Assembly (NCBI GenBank): GCA_964565715.1 | Contig: CAZMGG010000089.1 | Coordinates: 1-24,060 of the forward strand | DNA: 24,060 nucleotides | Reading direction: 5' to 3' | Source of the DNA: CAZMGG01 sp964565715 | GTDB lineage: Bacteria > Planctomycetota > UBA1135 > UBA2386 | Shown: positions 1 to 9,042 of the stretch, in pieces | Layout: the number at the start of each line of letters is the position of its first letter | Numbering within the stretch: the stretch's first letter is position 1 | The notes under the pieces: model-generated | Database searches by the model: none | The model's input: the letters and a program-made list of their open reading frames with translations, nothing else | Told to the model about the DNA's origin: nothing | Program-made: the position numbers and the translations under genes

Positions 1-1114
<1,114 letters not shown>

Positions 1115-1156
1115 GTGGGGTGGCCGCGGGGGCGGCGTCCTTCTGGTTCGTTCCGT

Positions 1157-1187
1157 TCGGTCGGGTCGCTCGGGTCGGTCGGGTCGG
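1157..1187. repeat. 9-bp tandem repeat in the dnaG-rpoD gap
   Basis: The plus strand reads TCGGTCGGG, TCGCTCGGG, TCGGTCGGG, then a partial TCGG, so about 3.4 copies of a 9-bp unit. It lies in the 145-bp gap upstream of rpoD. The rest of the gap is GC-rich with no clear promoter or terminator. The role is unknown; it may be simple slippage. Confidence 0.6.
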
Positions 1188-1259
1188 CGGGCGGGAAGGC
1201 TACGGGCGGAAGGGCTGGGGACGGTAGGGTGCGGGTTGGTCGGAAAGGAAGGGCCAGGG

Positions 1260-3218
1260 TCAGGAATGCTCGGCAGGGGGCGGAGTTGCAGCGGCGCCAG
1301 GGCCGGGTCGGGGGCCGGCGGCGGCCGGCTCCTCGCGCCGGGCCGTGCCCAGCCGCTTCTCCGCGACGAGCTGCTGGGTGAGACGGTCGACCTCGGCCCG
1401 GTCGCCCCGGGCCATGGCCTCCTGCAGGAGCTGCCGGGTCCGGCGGGCGCCGCGTTCGGCGGCCACCCGGGTCCGGTCCCGCTGGATCTGCTCGAAGAAG
1501 GCGTCGGGGTCCTTGATGGCCGCCGCCCGGTCGGCGGCGACGGCGAGGCATCGCGCCAGGTCTGGCCGGTCGGTGCAGGCGGTGAACAGGAAGCGGACCA
1601 GGTCGGCGGTGGCGGTCCGGCCCTGGGCGAGGCCCGACCGGCCGAGGACCAGCAGCTCGCCTACCAGGGGCAGGCTGCAGCCGTCCTCGCCGAGCCCTTC
1701 CCACAGGGTCGGGCGGGCCAGCAGGCAGGCCAGCAATTCCACGTCGGCGCGCTGTTCCGGAGTGAGACGGGCCGGCCGGTCGGCCGGGCCGGTGCCCGGA
1801 TCGCCGTACTCGGCGACGGTGGCCGCCGAGGCGCCTTCCGCCGGCACCGGTGCCGCGGCGGGCCGTCCGGTCCGGGCCTCGCGCCGCACCATGCGGGCCA
1901 GGGTCTCGGGCGGCACCGCCAGATGCCGGGCCATCTCCTGCACCAGGGCCTCGCGCCGCAGCGGGCTGCCGACGTGCTCCAGCATGCCGGCGCACTCGCG
2001 GGCGGCGGCCTCGAGGTGCACGGCCTGGGTCAGGTCCAGCCGCTTGCGCAGCAGGCGGAAGTAGACCGCGATGGCATCCTCGCCCTGCTCCAGCAGCCGC
2101 GCGAAGGCCGTGCGATGGTCGGCGACGAGGGCCGGGTCCATGCCCGGCCGCGCCACCAGCGCATCGCCGGGATCCTTGAACGTGACGCCCTCGGCGTCGT
2201 CGCGGACGTCGCCCATCAACGCCACCCGGACCGGCAGGCGCGACTCCAGCAGTTCGCGGGTGGCGCGCTGGGCCGCCTGCTCGCCGGCGTTGTCGCCGTC
2301 GAACAGCAGCACCACCCCGTCGGTGGCGTAGCGCTCCAGCACCCGGGCATGGTCCTGGGTGAAGGCGGTGCCGAGCGTGGCCACCGCGCCGGTGAAGCCG
2401 GCCAGATGGCAGGCGATGACGTCGGTGTAGCCCTCCACCACCACGATCCGGCGGGTGCCGGCCTGCTTGACCTTGTGCAGGCCGTAGAGCACGCGGCGCT
2501 TGCTGAAGATCGGCGACTCCGGCGAGTTCAGGTACTTGGCGGGCTTGCGGCCCATCTCCTGCTCGAAGCGCTTCTCCACCGCCGGCAGCACGCGGCCGCC
2601 GAACGCCACGGTGCGGCCGCGCTCGTCCTCGATGGGGAACATCAGGCGCCCGGCCAGCGGCTCGGCGCCGCGGTCGCGGACGAGGCCGGCCTGCTGCAGG
2701 GCTTCCGCCGGCAGCTTGCGGCGCTCGGCGAACGCGCGCAGGACGCCGCCCGACGGATGGAAGCCGAGGCCGAACGGCACCACCGCGTCCTGCAGGCCGC
2801 GCCCCTGCACGTAGGCCATCGCCTCCTCGCCCGCCGCGGTGTCGAGCTGGTCCTGGAAGAACGCACGCACCTCGGCCAGGGCGGCGGCCACGTCGGGACC
2901 GCGCTTCTCCGGCCCGCTCCGGAACACGCCGTCCATCGGGATGCCGGCGCGATCGGCCAGGATCTCGAAGGCCTCGCGGAAGGTGTAGCCCTCGCGCTCC
3001 ATCATCCAGGTGAACACGTCGCCGCTCTTGCCGCAGCCGAAGCAGTGGTAGAACTGGCTCTCGCGATTGACCGTGAAGCTCGGGCTGCGCTCCTGATGGA
3101 ACGGGCACAGCGCCACCAGCGTCCGCCCGCGCGGCCGCAGGGCGAGATAGCCCTCGAGCAGGGACACCAGGTCGGTGGCGTCCTTCACGCGCTGCTTGAT
3201 CTCGTCGAAGCGGTCCAT
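1260..3218 (-). CDS. dnaG: DNA primase
   Basis: This primase makes the RNA primers for replication; 652 residues is a normal DnaG length. The N-terminal CHC2 zinc-binding domain has C38, H41, C59 and C62 (CPFH ... CFGC). The catalytic core includes the primase motif around RLMFPIEDERG (191-201) and KYLNSPES (228-235). The TOPRIM domain shows VEGYTDV with E262 and the DGDNAG acidic pair D308/D310. The C-terminal part, expected to contact DnaB helicase, is divergent and ends in a Pro/Ala-rich tail. The start (MDRFDEIKQ) matches the usual DnaG N terminus. The frame stays open further upstream, but that extension does not look like DnaG. It lies between rsmA and rpoD on the same strand and may have its own promoter after rsmA. 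Confidence 0.97.
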   Translation of the reverse strand: MDRFDEIKQRVKDATDLVSLLEGYLALRPRGRTLVALCPFHQERSPSFTVNRESQFYHCFGCGKSGDVFTWMMEREGYTFREAFEILADRAGIPMDGVFRSGPEKRGPDVAAALAEVRAFFQDQLDTAAGEEAMAYVQGRGLQDAVVPFGLGFHPSGGVLRAFAERRKLPAEALQQAGLVRDRGAEPLAGRLMFPIEDERGRTVAFGGRVLPAVEKRFEQEMGRKPAKYLNSPESPIFSKRRVLYGLHKVKQAGTRRIVVVEGYTDVIACHLAGFTGAVATLGTAFTQDHARVLERYATDGVVLLFDGDNAGEQAAQRATRELLESRLPVRVALMGDVRDDAEGVTFKDPGDALVARPGMDPALVADHRTAFARLLEQGEDAIAVYFRLLRKRLDLTQAVHLEAAARECAGMLEHVGSPLRREALVQEMARHLAVPPETLARMVRREARTGRPAAAPVPAEGASAATVAEYGDPGTGPADRPARLTPEQRADVELLACLLARPTLWEGLGEDGCSLPLVGELLVLGRSGLAQGRTATADLVRFLFTACTDRPDLARCLAVAADRAAAIKDPDAFFEQIQRDRTRVAAERGARRTRQLLQEAMARGDRAEVDRLTQQLVAEKRLGTARREEPAAAGPRPGPGAAATPPPAEHS

Positions 3219-3311
3219 CCGGTGTGTGAGGCGCAGGCGGTCGGCAGGGGGAGCGGGCACAAGTCCTGACGGTACGGCGTATTCCGACCGCAAGGGCTGC
3301 ACCGAAGCGTA

Positions 3312-3329
3312 TCCCGTCCAGCGGCGGGA
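3312..3329 (-). other. Small inverted repeat in the dnaG upstream region
   Basis: TCCCG and CGGGA arms of 5 bp flank an 8-base loop, about 95-110 nt before the dnaG start. It could form a hairpin in a long dnaG leader. Five GC-rich pairs can arise by chance in this genome, so support is weak. Confidence 0.25.
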
Positions 3330-3446
3330 CGACCGCCTCTGGCCAGCAGCATCTTGCTTCCGCCGGTGACCGCCTCCGCCTGGATGGTGGGACTCTGCCC
3401 TACCGGATGACCGAAGGTGCGGGGGGCGCCGATGCGGATCCGGCAG

Positions 3447-3474
3447 ACGGTAGCACCGATCGGCGGGCAATCAA
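3447..3474 (-). promoter_or_regulatory. Candidate sigma-70 promoter for dnaG-rpoD
   Basis: On the minus strand TTGATT is followed after 16 bp by TACCGT, starting 7 bp beyond the rsmA stop codon. If used, it gives a dnaG leader of roughly 220 nt. It was found by eye against the E. coli-type consensus; the -10 box matches only in its TA...T frame. Read-through from rsmA is the alternative. Confidence 0.35.
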
Positions 3475-3480
3475 GCCGCC

Positions 3481-4401
3481 TCAAGGCCCCCCGCCGGCCT
3501 GCCCTTCCCGGACCTGACGCCACAACGCCCATAGGGCGGGCGGGTCCAGTTCCTCGGCCCGCCGCTCGGCAAGGGCCCCCATCGCCTGCAGAAGCGGCGG
3601 TGCGCCGTCCTCGGGCAGCCCGGCTGCGGCCAGCGCGGCCGGCAGGGTGTTGCGCAGGACCTTGCGGCGCTGGCGGAACAGGCCCTGCAGGAAGGCCCGG
3701 AAGGCCCGCCGTTCGGCGCCGGACGCCGCCGCCGCCGGCGCCGCCGGGTCCCGTTCGAGCAGCAGGACCGCCGAGGCCACCTTGGGCTGCGGCCGGAACA
3801 CCTGCGGCGGCACGTCGCGCAGGCGCCGCACCCGGCACAGCGACTGGCAGAACGCAGTGAGCCCGCCGTACTCGCCGGACGCCGGGCTGCCCGCCACCCG
3901 CTCGGCCAGTTCCTTCTGCACCAGCACGATGGCGCGGTCCGGCGGCCGGTCGAGCCCGCCCAGCTCCGCCAGCAGCGGCCCCGCCACCGCGTAGGGCAGG
4001 TTGGCCACCACCAGGAAGGCGCCCGGGCGCGCGGCCAGCGCCGGCCCGAGGACCTCGACGATGGCGGGATCCAGCGACCGGCCGGGCCCGCCCAGGGCAT
4101 CGGCCTGCACCAGGGTCACGTTGGCGTGCGCCTGCAGTTCGCCGCGGGCGATCTGCAGCAGCCGGCGGTCGATCTCGACGCCGATCACTGCGCCCGCCCG
4201 CGCCGCCAGTTCGCGGGTGAGGAAGGCGAGGCCGACGCCGATCTCCAGGACCACGTCGGCGGGCGTCGGCCCGGCCGCGTCGGCGATCCAGCGGTGCAGG
4301 CTCGGATCGAGCAGGAAGTTCTGGCCGAGGCTGCGGCTCGGCTTGAAGCCGGCGGCATCCATCGCCGCGCGGTAGCTGGCGAACGGGTCACGCCCGGTCA
4401 T
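3481..4401 (-). CDS. rsmA: 16S rRNA (adenine1518-N6/adenine1519-N6)-dimethyltransferase
   Basis: RsmA (KsgA) dimethylates two adjacent adenines in the 3' terminal helix of 16S rRNA, using S-adenosylmethionine, late in 30S assembly. The 306 residues show the family signatures. SLGQNFL is at 24-30. The SAM-binding motif I (LEIGVGLAFLT, about 52-62) is followed by the acidic VEID at 76-79. The catalytic motif IV NLPY is at 134-137. The ATG start overlaps the stop of the upstream FGE-like gene as ATGA, which fixes the start and implies translational coupling. The last 55-60 residues are rich in Ala, Gly and Arg. dnaG follows after 262 bp. Confidence 0.96.
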   Translation of the reverse strand: MTGRDPFASYRAAMDAAGFKPSRSLGQNFLLDPSLHRWIADAAGPTPADVVLEIGVGLAFLTRELAARAGAVIGVEIDRRLLQIARGELQAHANVTLVQADALGGPGRSLDPAIVEVLGPALAARPGAFLVVANLPYAVAGPLLAELGGLDRPPDRAIVLVQKELAERVAGSPASGEYGGLTAFCQSLCRVRRLRDVPPQVFRPQPKVASAVLLLERDPAAPAAAASGAERRAFRAFLQGLFRQRRKVLRNTLPAALAAAGLPEDGAPPLLQAMGALAERRAEELDPPALWALWRQVREGQAGGGP

Positions 4402-5399
4402 GGTCCCAGCTCCCGATCGAGCAGCGGCCACAGCGGTCCGGGCAGGAAGCCCGCCGGCTGGCGTTCCTTCGCCCGGCGCCAGGCCGGCGCCAGCAGGGCC
4501 GCGTGGCCCGGCCGGCGGAGCAGCCGCAGCAGCAGCGCCTGGTCCAGTTCGCTCGGCGGCTCGTCGCAGGCGGCCCAGGCCGTGCACAGACCGTCCGGGT
4601 CGGCGGCGAAGCGCACGCCCAGCGTCGAGCCGCGGTCGCCGGGGAGCTGGCGGCGCACCAGCGAGGTCAGCGGCGTCCAGCAGTCGCCGCCGACCACCTC
4701 GCGGGGCACGCGCGGGGAGATCGGCTGGATCAGCCACGCGCCGGGCAGCACCGCGAACGGCGGTGCCCATTCGCGCAGGGCCGGCAGGCGCAGGACCAGC
4801 CCACGCGCATGATCGGCGTCGGGGAAGCTGAGCGGATCGCGGAACCAGCCGAGCGGCACCGACTCGGTCCACTCGGCGGCGTTGCCCACCAGGTCGTAGG
4901 GCCCGTCGGTGCGGCGCCCCGACTCGAAGGTCCCCACCGGCGCCAGTTCCAGCAGGCCCAGTTCGATGGTGTTGGCCCGGGCGATGGCGGCGTCACCCCA
5001 CGGGAAGCTCAGGCGGCCGCCGCCGGTGCTGGCGAACCACCACTCGTCGCGCCGCGGCACGCGGCAGAAGCGCCACGCCGCCAGCGCCCGCGCCTGCCGC
5101 AGGTCGAGGCCGGTGACCGGCAGCTCCGGCGCCTCGGGCTCGGCCCGCAGCACCGGCAGCGGCCCGCGGCCGGTGGCGGCGGCGAACTCCGCCCAGTCGC
5201 GACCGGTGGCCTCGAACAGGTCGAGGAAGAACGGCCCGCCCTCGGCGGCGGACCGCTCGAACAGCACCAGGTCGCGCAGCGACCCGAACCGGCCGCTGCG
5301 CGGCAGGATGTCCGGCGGCGGCGGCGGCGGGCCACAGGCGCCGAACCCGAGGCAGCCCAGGCAGGCGAGCCAGCCGAGGAGCCTGCCGGTGCGGGTCAC
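4398..5399 (-). CDS. FGE/SUMF1-fold lipoprotein, probably non-catalytic
   Basis: This is a 333-residue predicted exported lipoprotein: a hydrophobic leader (about 7-20), candidate lipobox cysteines at C16 or C22, then a run of six prolines (24-29). The body resembles the formylglycine-generating-enzyme/sulfatase-modifying-factor fold. PVTGLDLRQARALAAW (94-109) is followed by RVPRRDEWWFAS (113-124), PWGD (133-136), ANT (142-144), PVGTFESGRRTDGPYDLVGN (154-173) and AEWTES, with GVRFA near 261-265. True FGE enzymes carry a C-x4-C pair near the C terminus. Here only C240 (GGDCW) lies in that zone, so I infer a binding or structural role rather than sulfatase activation. The start is GTG, 22 bp after the Pal-like gene; the end overlaps rsmA by ATGA. 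Confidence 0.8.
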   Translation of the reverse strand: MTRTGRLLGWLACLGCLGFGACGPPPPPPDILPRSGRFGSLRDLVLFERSAAEGGPFFLDLFEATGRDWAEFAAATGRGPLPVLRAEPEAPELPVTGLDLRQARALAAWRFCRVPRRDEWWFASTGGGRLSFPWGDAAIARANTIELGLLELAPVGTFESGRRTDGPYDLVGNAAEWTESVPLGWFRDPLSFPDADHARGLVLRLPALREWAPPFAVLPGAWLIQPISPRVPREVVGGDCWTPLTSLVRRQLPGDRGSTLGVRFAADPDGLCTAWAACDEPPSELDQALLLRLLRRPGHAALLAPAWRRAKERQPAGFLPGPLWPLLDRELGP

Positions 5400-5421
5400 G
5401 GGGCCAGGCGGAGCCGCCGCG

Positions 5422-6093
5422 TCACTGGTTCAGCATCAGGATCTCGACCCGCCGGTTGGCGGATCGGGCCGCGTCGGTGGAGCCGGCCGCGGCGGGCCGG
5501 TACTGGCCGAAGCCGGCGACGCCGACCTTGTCGGCGGCCACGCCGCTCTGGATCAGGAACTCGGCGACCGCGACGGAGCGTGCCACCGAGAGCTTGAGGT
5601 TGGTGCCCCACTCGCTGCGCACGATCGGCTGGTCGTCGGTGTGACCGTCGACGCGGATCCGCTTGCCCTCGCTCTTCAGGGTGGCGACGAGCTGCTGCAG
5701 GGTCGCCTTGCCCTTGTCGGTGATCTCGGCCTTGCCCGACGCGAACAGCACCTGGTCGAGGAGGCGGAACGCCACGCCCTCGGCGGTCTGGATCACGTCG
5801 ACGCCGGGGATGTTCGAACTGCCGCCCTCCTGGTACCGCTTGATCAGGTCGGCCAGCTTCTCCTTCTCGGCGCGGATCCAGTCCGCGTCGGCGGCCCGCT
5901 TGCCGAGGTCGGCGACGTCGGCGCGGAGCTGCTCGTTCTCCTTGCCCAGCCGCCGCTGGTACTCGCTCAGCTCGGCGAGCTGGGCCTGCAGGGCCTGATT
6001 GGCGCTCTGCAGCCGGCGATGCTCCTCGGAGCTGACGCAGGAAGCGCAGAGGACCAGGGTTGTCAGCGCAATGGTGAGTCTCGTCTTGGACAT
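5422..6093 (-). CDS. OmpA/Pal-family peptidoglycan-binding lipoprotein
   Basis: This 223-residue envelope protein has a short signal sequence ending in a lipobox (LCASC, C19), a coiled-coil-like region (about 22-90) and a C-terminal OmpA-like domain (about 110-221). The domain starts with VLFASGKAEIT and contains GHTDDQP (150-156) and NLKLSVARS (165-173). D153 and R172 occupy the positions used by Pal/OmpA to hold the peptide stem of peptidoglycan. GFGQYRP and ANRRVEI close the domain. It presumably anchors the outer membrane to the wall. No Tol genes are nearby, so I do not assign pal. The coiled coil and GHTDDQP also recall MotB-like proteins, but MotB has a transmembrane helix rather than a lipobox. 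A good Shine-Dalgarno (GGAGGGG) sits 2 nt before the ATG. Confidence 0.9.
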   Translation of the reverse strand: MSKTRLTIALTTLVLCASCVSSEEHRRLQSANQALQAQLAELSEYQRRLGKENEQLRADVADLGKRAADADWIRAEKEKLADLIKRYQEGGSSNIPGVDVIQTAEGVAFRLLDQVLFASGKAEITDKGKATLQQLVATLKSEGKRIRVDGHTDDQPIVRSEWGTNLKLSVARSVAVAEFLIQSGVAADKVGVAGFGQYRPAAAGSTDAARSANRRVEILMLNQ

Positions 6094-6159
6094 GTCCCCT
6101 CCAGGATGGTGTCGTGACCCCCGCCCGTGCCGACCGGAGGCCGTGGCGAGGAACCGGAG

Positions 6160-6189
6160 AGGCTAGCGCCGAGGCCGCCGCGAATCCAA
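6160..6189 (-). promoter_or_regulatory. Candidate promoter for the Pal-like gene
   Basis: The minus strand has TTGGAT, an 18-bp spacer and TAGCCT, ending about 65 nt before the Pal-like start. It lies just downstream of a strong hairpin that follows the HTH gene, which suggests a transcription-unit boundary here. Confidence 0.4.
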
Positions 6190-6213
6190 GCAAGCGCGGC
6201 GGTACGTGCAAGC

Positions 6214-6243
6214 GGCGCCCCCGCCGTTCGGACGGGAGGCGCC
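6214..6243 (-). terminator. Hairpin after the HTH-membrane protein gene
   Basis: The outer 6-bp stem (GGCGCC/GGCGCC, 6214-6219 with 6238-6243) continues through C-G pairs into an inner CCG-AA-CGG. It lies about 50 nt after the stop of the upstream gene. There is no U tract, so it may terminate only with help from factors, or stabilise the 3' end. Confidence 0.4.
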
Positions 6244-6291
6244 GCGGAGGGGCTGCGGACCGCGGGGATCACCCGGGTCCCGGCCGTTCCC

Positions 6292-6795
6292 CTACTTCTG
6301 CTGCGCGAAGAGCTGGGTGAAGAAGTTGGCGGCCGGATCCTCACCCTGGCTGATCGAGTAGGTGATCATCATGCCCCACAGCAGCACGACGGCGCCGAGG
6401 ATGGCCATCGCGGTCACCCACTTCGGCTCGTGCGACTCGCTGGCGGTGCTGACGGACGGCGTCCGCGAGCTGCGCACGGTGCGGGCGGCGGCGGCGCGAG
6501 GCGCCGGCTTCTGCTCGGTCAGCTCCTCGTCGTCGGCCAGCAGCGTGTCCTCGTCGGAGAGCTGCTCGGTCACCATGCCGGTGTCGTCCTCGAGGGCGTC
6601 GACGAAGGCGAGGTCCTGCTCACCCTTCTGCCGCGACGCCAGGGCCTCGATGTCCTCGGGACGGAACCGCATCGAATCGCCGTCCTTGAACGCGCGGATC
6701 TCGCCTTCGGAGACCAGCTTCCGCAGTTCCTCGCTGCGCAGCTTGAGGTCGCGCAGGGCCTTGTCGAACGAAACGTAGTCTTCGCGCTTGGACAC
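6292..6795 (-). CDS. HTH (excisionase/MerR-like) protein with C-terminal membrane helix
   Basis: This 167-residue protein joins an N-terminal excisionase/MerR-type winged helix-turn-helix to one predicted membrane helix. The HTH (about 7-55) has KALRDLKLRSEELRKLVSEG, then IRAFKDGDSMRFRPEDIEAL, the wing and return helix typical of the family. The linker (60-125) is acidic, then Ala/Ser/Arg-rich. The helix is at about 127-147 (TAMAILGAVVLLWGMMITYS), with about 20 residues beyond it. Its orientation would keep the HTH in the cytoplasm, so it may be a membrane-tethered regulator or an adaptor that uses the fold to bind protein. The start is GTG (MSKREDY), with only a weak GAGAGA before it. It lies between a short secreted protein and the Pal-like gene. 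The partner and target are unknown. Confidence 0.8.
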   Translation of the reverse strand: MSKREDYVSFDKALRDLKLRSEELRKLVSEGEIRAFKDGDSMRFRPEDIEALASRQKGEQDLAFVDALEDDTGMVTEQLSDEDTLLADDEELTEQKPAPRAAAARTVRSSRTPSVSTASESHEPKWVTAMAILGAVVLLWGMMITYSISQGEDPAANFFTQLFAQQK

Positions 6796-6876
6796 AGGTC
6801 TCTCTCGTCAGGGGTCTTGGGTTCGGGTCAGGTGACGGCGGTCGGATCCAGCCAGACCGGGCACCGGAGGCGGGGA

Positions 6877-6905
6877 ATCCTACCGCAAGATCGGCCCGGT
6901 GGAAT
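6877..6905 (-). promoter_or_regulatory. Candidate promoter for the HTH-membrane protein gene
   Basis: The minus strand has ATTCCA, a 17-bp spacer and TAGGAT, placed about 80-110 nt upstream of the GTG start. The -35 box is a poor match to TTGACA, so confidence is low. Confidence 0.28.
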
Positions 6906-6944
6906 CCACTGCCTCGAGATGTCCGGCAGGAGCCCCCAGGGGGC

Positions 6945-7415
6945 CTACTTGCCCCGCTCCAGGCCGGTGCCGATCTCGTCGGTGCCACCGCGCTTCTCGT
7001 AGAGCTTGCGCAGGTTGCGGTAGTCGTACTCGGAGCGGTCGTTGTAGCCCTCGAGCTGGAGGTCCAGGTCGATCTTGCGGGCGCCGACCAGGATCACCCG
7101 CCGCTGCTCGGCCGAGCCGCCCCGGGCCTCGTAGACCGCGAGCTGCCTGCTGACCGTATCGATGACGTAGAGCACCGAGGTGCCCACGCCATAGCTGCCG
7201 GTCACCGCCAGGAAGCCGTTGCCGCTGGCGGACTGGCCGCCCTCCTCCACCACCACCACCGGCTGGTTCTGCGGCAGGGTGGGGTCGGCCTTGGCCGGCG
7301 GCGACGGGATCACCGGGCCGCGACCCTGGGCGTCGAGGGCCGGGCGCGGCAGCCAGACGCCGGCGGTGAACGCGGCGGCGACCAGGGCGGTGACGGACAG
7401 CAGGGAGGTCTTCAT
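6945..7415 (-). CDS. Short secreted protein of unknown function
   Basis: I do not recognise a named family. The 156 residues start with a signal peptide or N-terminal anchor (MKTSLLSVTALVAAAFTAGVW) followed by a Pro-rich linker (about 22-55). The compact part includes GNGFLAVTGSYGVGTSVLYV, DTVSRQLAVYEARGG, RRVILVGARKIDLDLQLEGY and an Arg/Lys/Glu-rich end (NDRSEYDYRNLRKLYEKRGG). The alternating beta-like pattern around 66-112 suggests a small beta-rich domain outside the cytoplasmic membrane. The ATG was chosen because the signal peptide begins there; the open frame upstream is not protein-like. It is preceded by a plausible promoter and sits between the histidine kinase and the HTH-membrane protein, both of which are membrane-associated. 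Confidence 0.78.
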   Translation of the reverse strand: MKTSLLSVTALVAAAFTAGVWLPRPALDAQGRGPVIPSPPAKADPTLPQNQPVVVVEEGGQSASGNGFLAVTGSYGVGTSVLYVIDTVSRQLAVYEARGGSAEQRRVILVGARKIDLDLQLEGYNDRSEYDYRNLRKLYEKRGGTDEIGTGLERGK

Positions 7416-7458
7416 GGGCAGGGCCTGGCAGAGGGGTGGGCCGGGGCGAAGGGCGGCC

Positions 7459-7487
7459 AGTGTGCCGGGTCCCCACGCCGCGGGCAA
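7459..7487 (-). promoter_or_regulatory. Candidate promoter for the short secreted protein gene
   Basis: The minus strand has TTGCCC, exactly 17 bp, then CACACT, ending about 45 nt before the ATG. It lies in the 78-bp gap after the histidine kinase gene. It resembles the candidate upstream of the PilC/GspF-type gene (TTGCGA, 17 bp, CACGAT). Confidence 0.38.
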
Positions 7488-7493
7488 GCCGGG

Positions 7494-8975
<1,482 letters not shown>

Positions 8976-8992
8976 GGCGACCGGCTAGCTGA

Positions 8993-9008
8993 CCGGGCCG
9001 CGGCCCGG
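8993..9008. repeat. 16-bp perfect palindrome before the histidine kinase gene
   Basis: CCGGGCCG followed by CGGCCCGG forms a perfect 16-bp palindrome, 18 bp upstream of the histidine kinase start. It could be an operator for a dimeric regulator or part of the leader, but the all-G/C composition makes chance plausible. Confidence 0.35.
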
Positions 9009-9021
9009 CTGGCAAGCGCCG

Positions 9022-9035
9022 CCGGCCGAAGCCGG
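9022..9035 (-). terminator. UUCG-tetraloop hairpin after the PilC/GspF-type gene
   Basis: On the minus-strand RNA, CCGGC and GCCGG arms enclose a UUCG loop, an unusually stable tetraloop. It begins 7 nt after the stop codon of the membrane protein gene. No U tract follows, so it may act as a 3'-end stabiliser rather than a complete intrinsic terminator. Confidence 0.45.
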
Positions 9036-9042
9036 GCGTCGT

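Noticed and set aside
3219..3470. N-terminal extension of dnaG by 84 codons.
   Set aside because: The frame is open but the extension is unlike DnaG, and MDRFDEIKQR is the usual start of the family.
3219..3480. A tRNA or other known structured RNA in the rsmA-dnaG gap.
   Set aside because: No T-loop sequence, acceptor pairing or known riboswitch core was seen.
4402..4872. N-terminal extension of rsmA over the FGE-like gene.
   Set aside because: The RsmA family begins close to SLGQNFL, and the overlapped region encodes the FGE-like lipoprotein in another frame.
6932..6944. GCCCCC/GGGGGC palindrome just after the short secreted protein stop as a terminator.
   Set aside because: The arms meet around one base, leaving no room for a loop without losing pairs, and no U tract follows.
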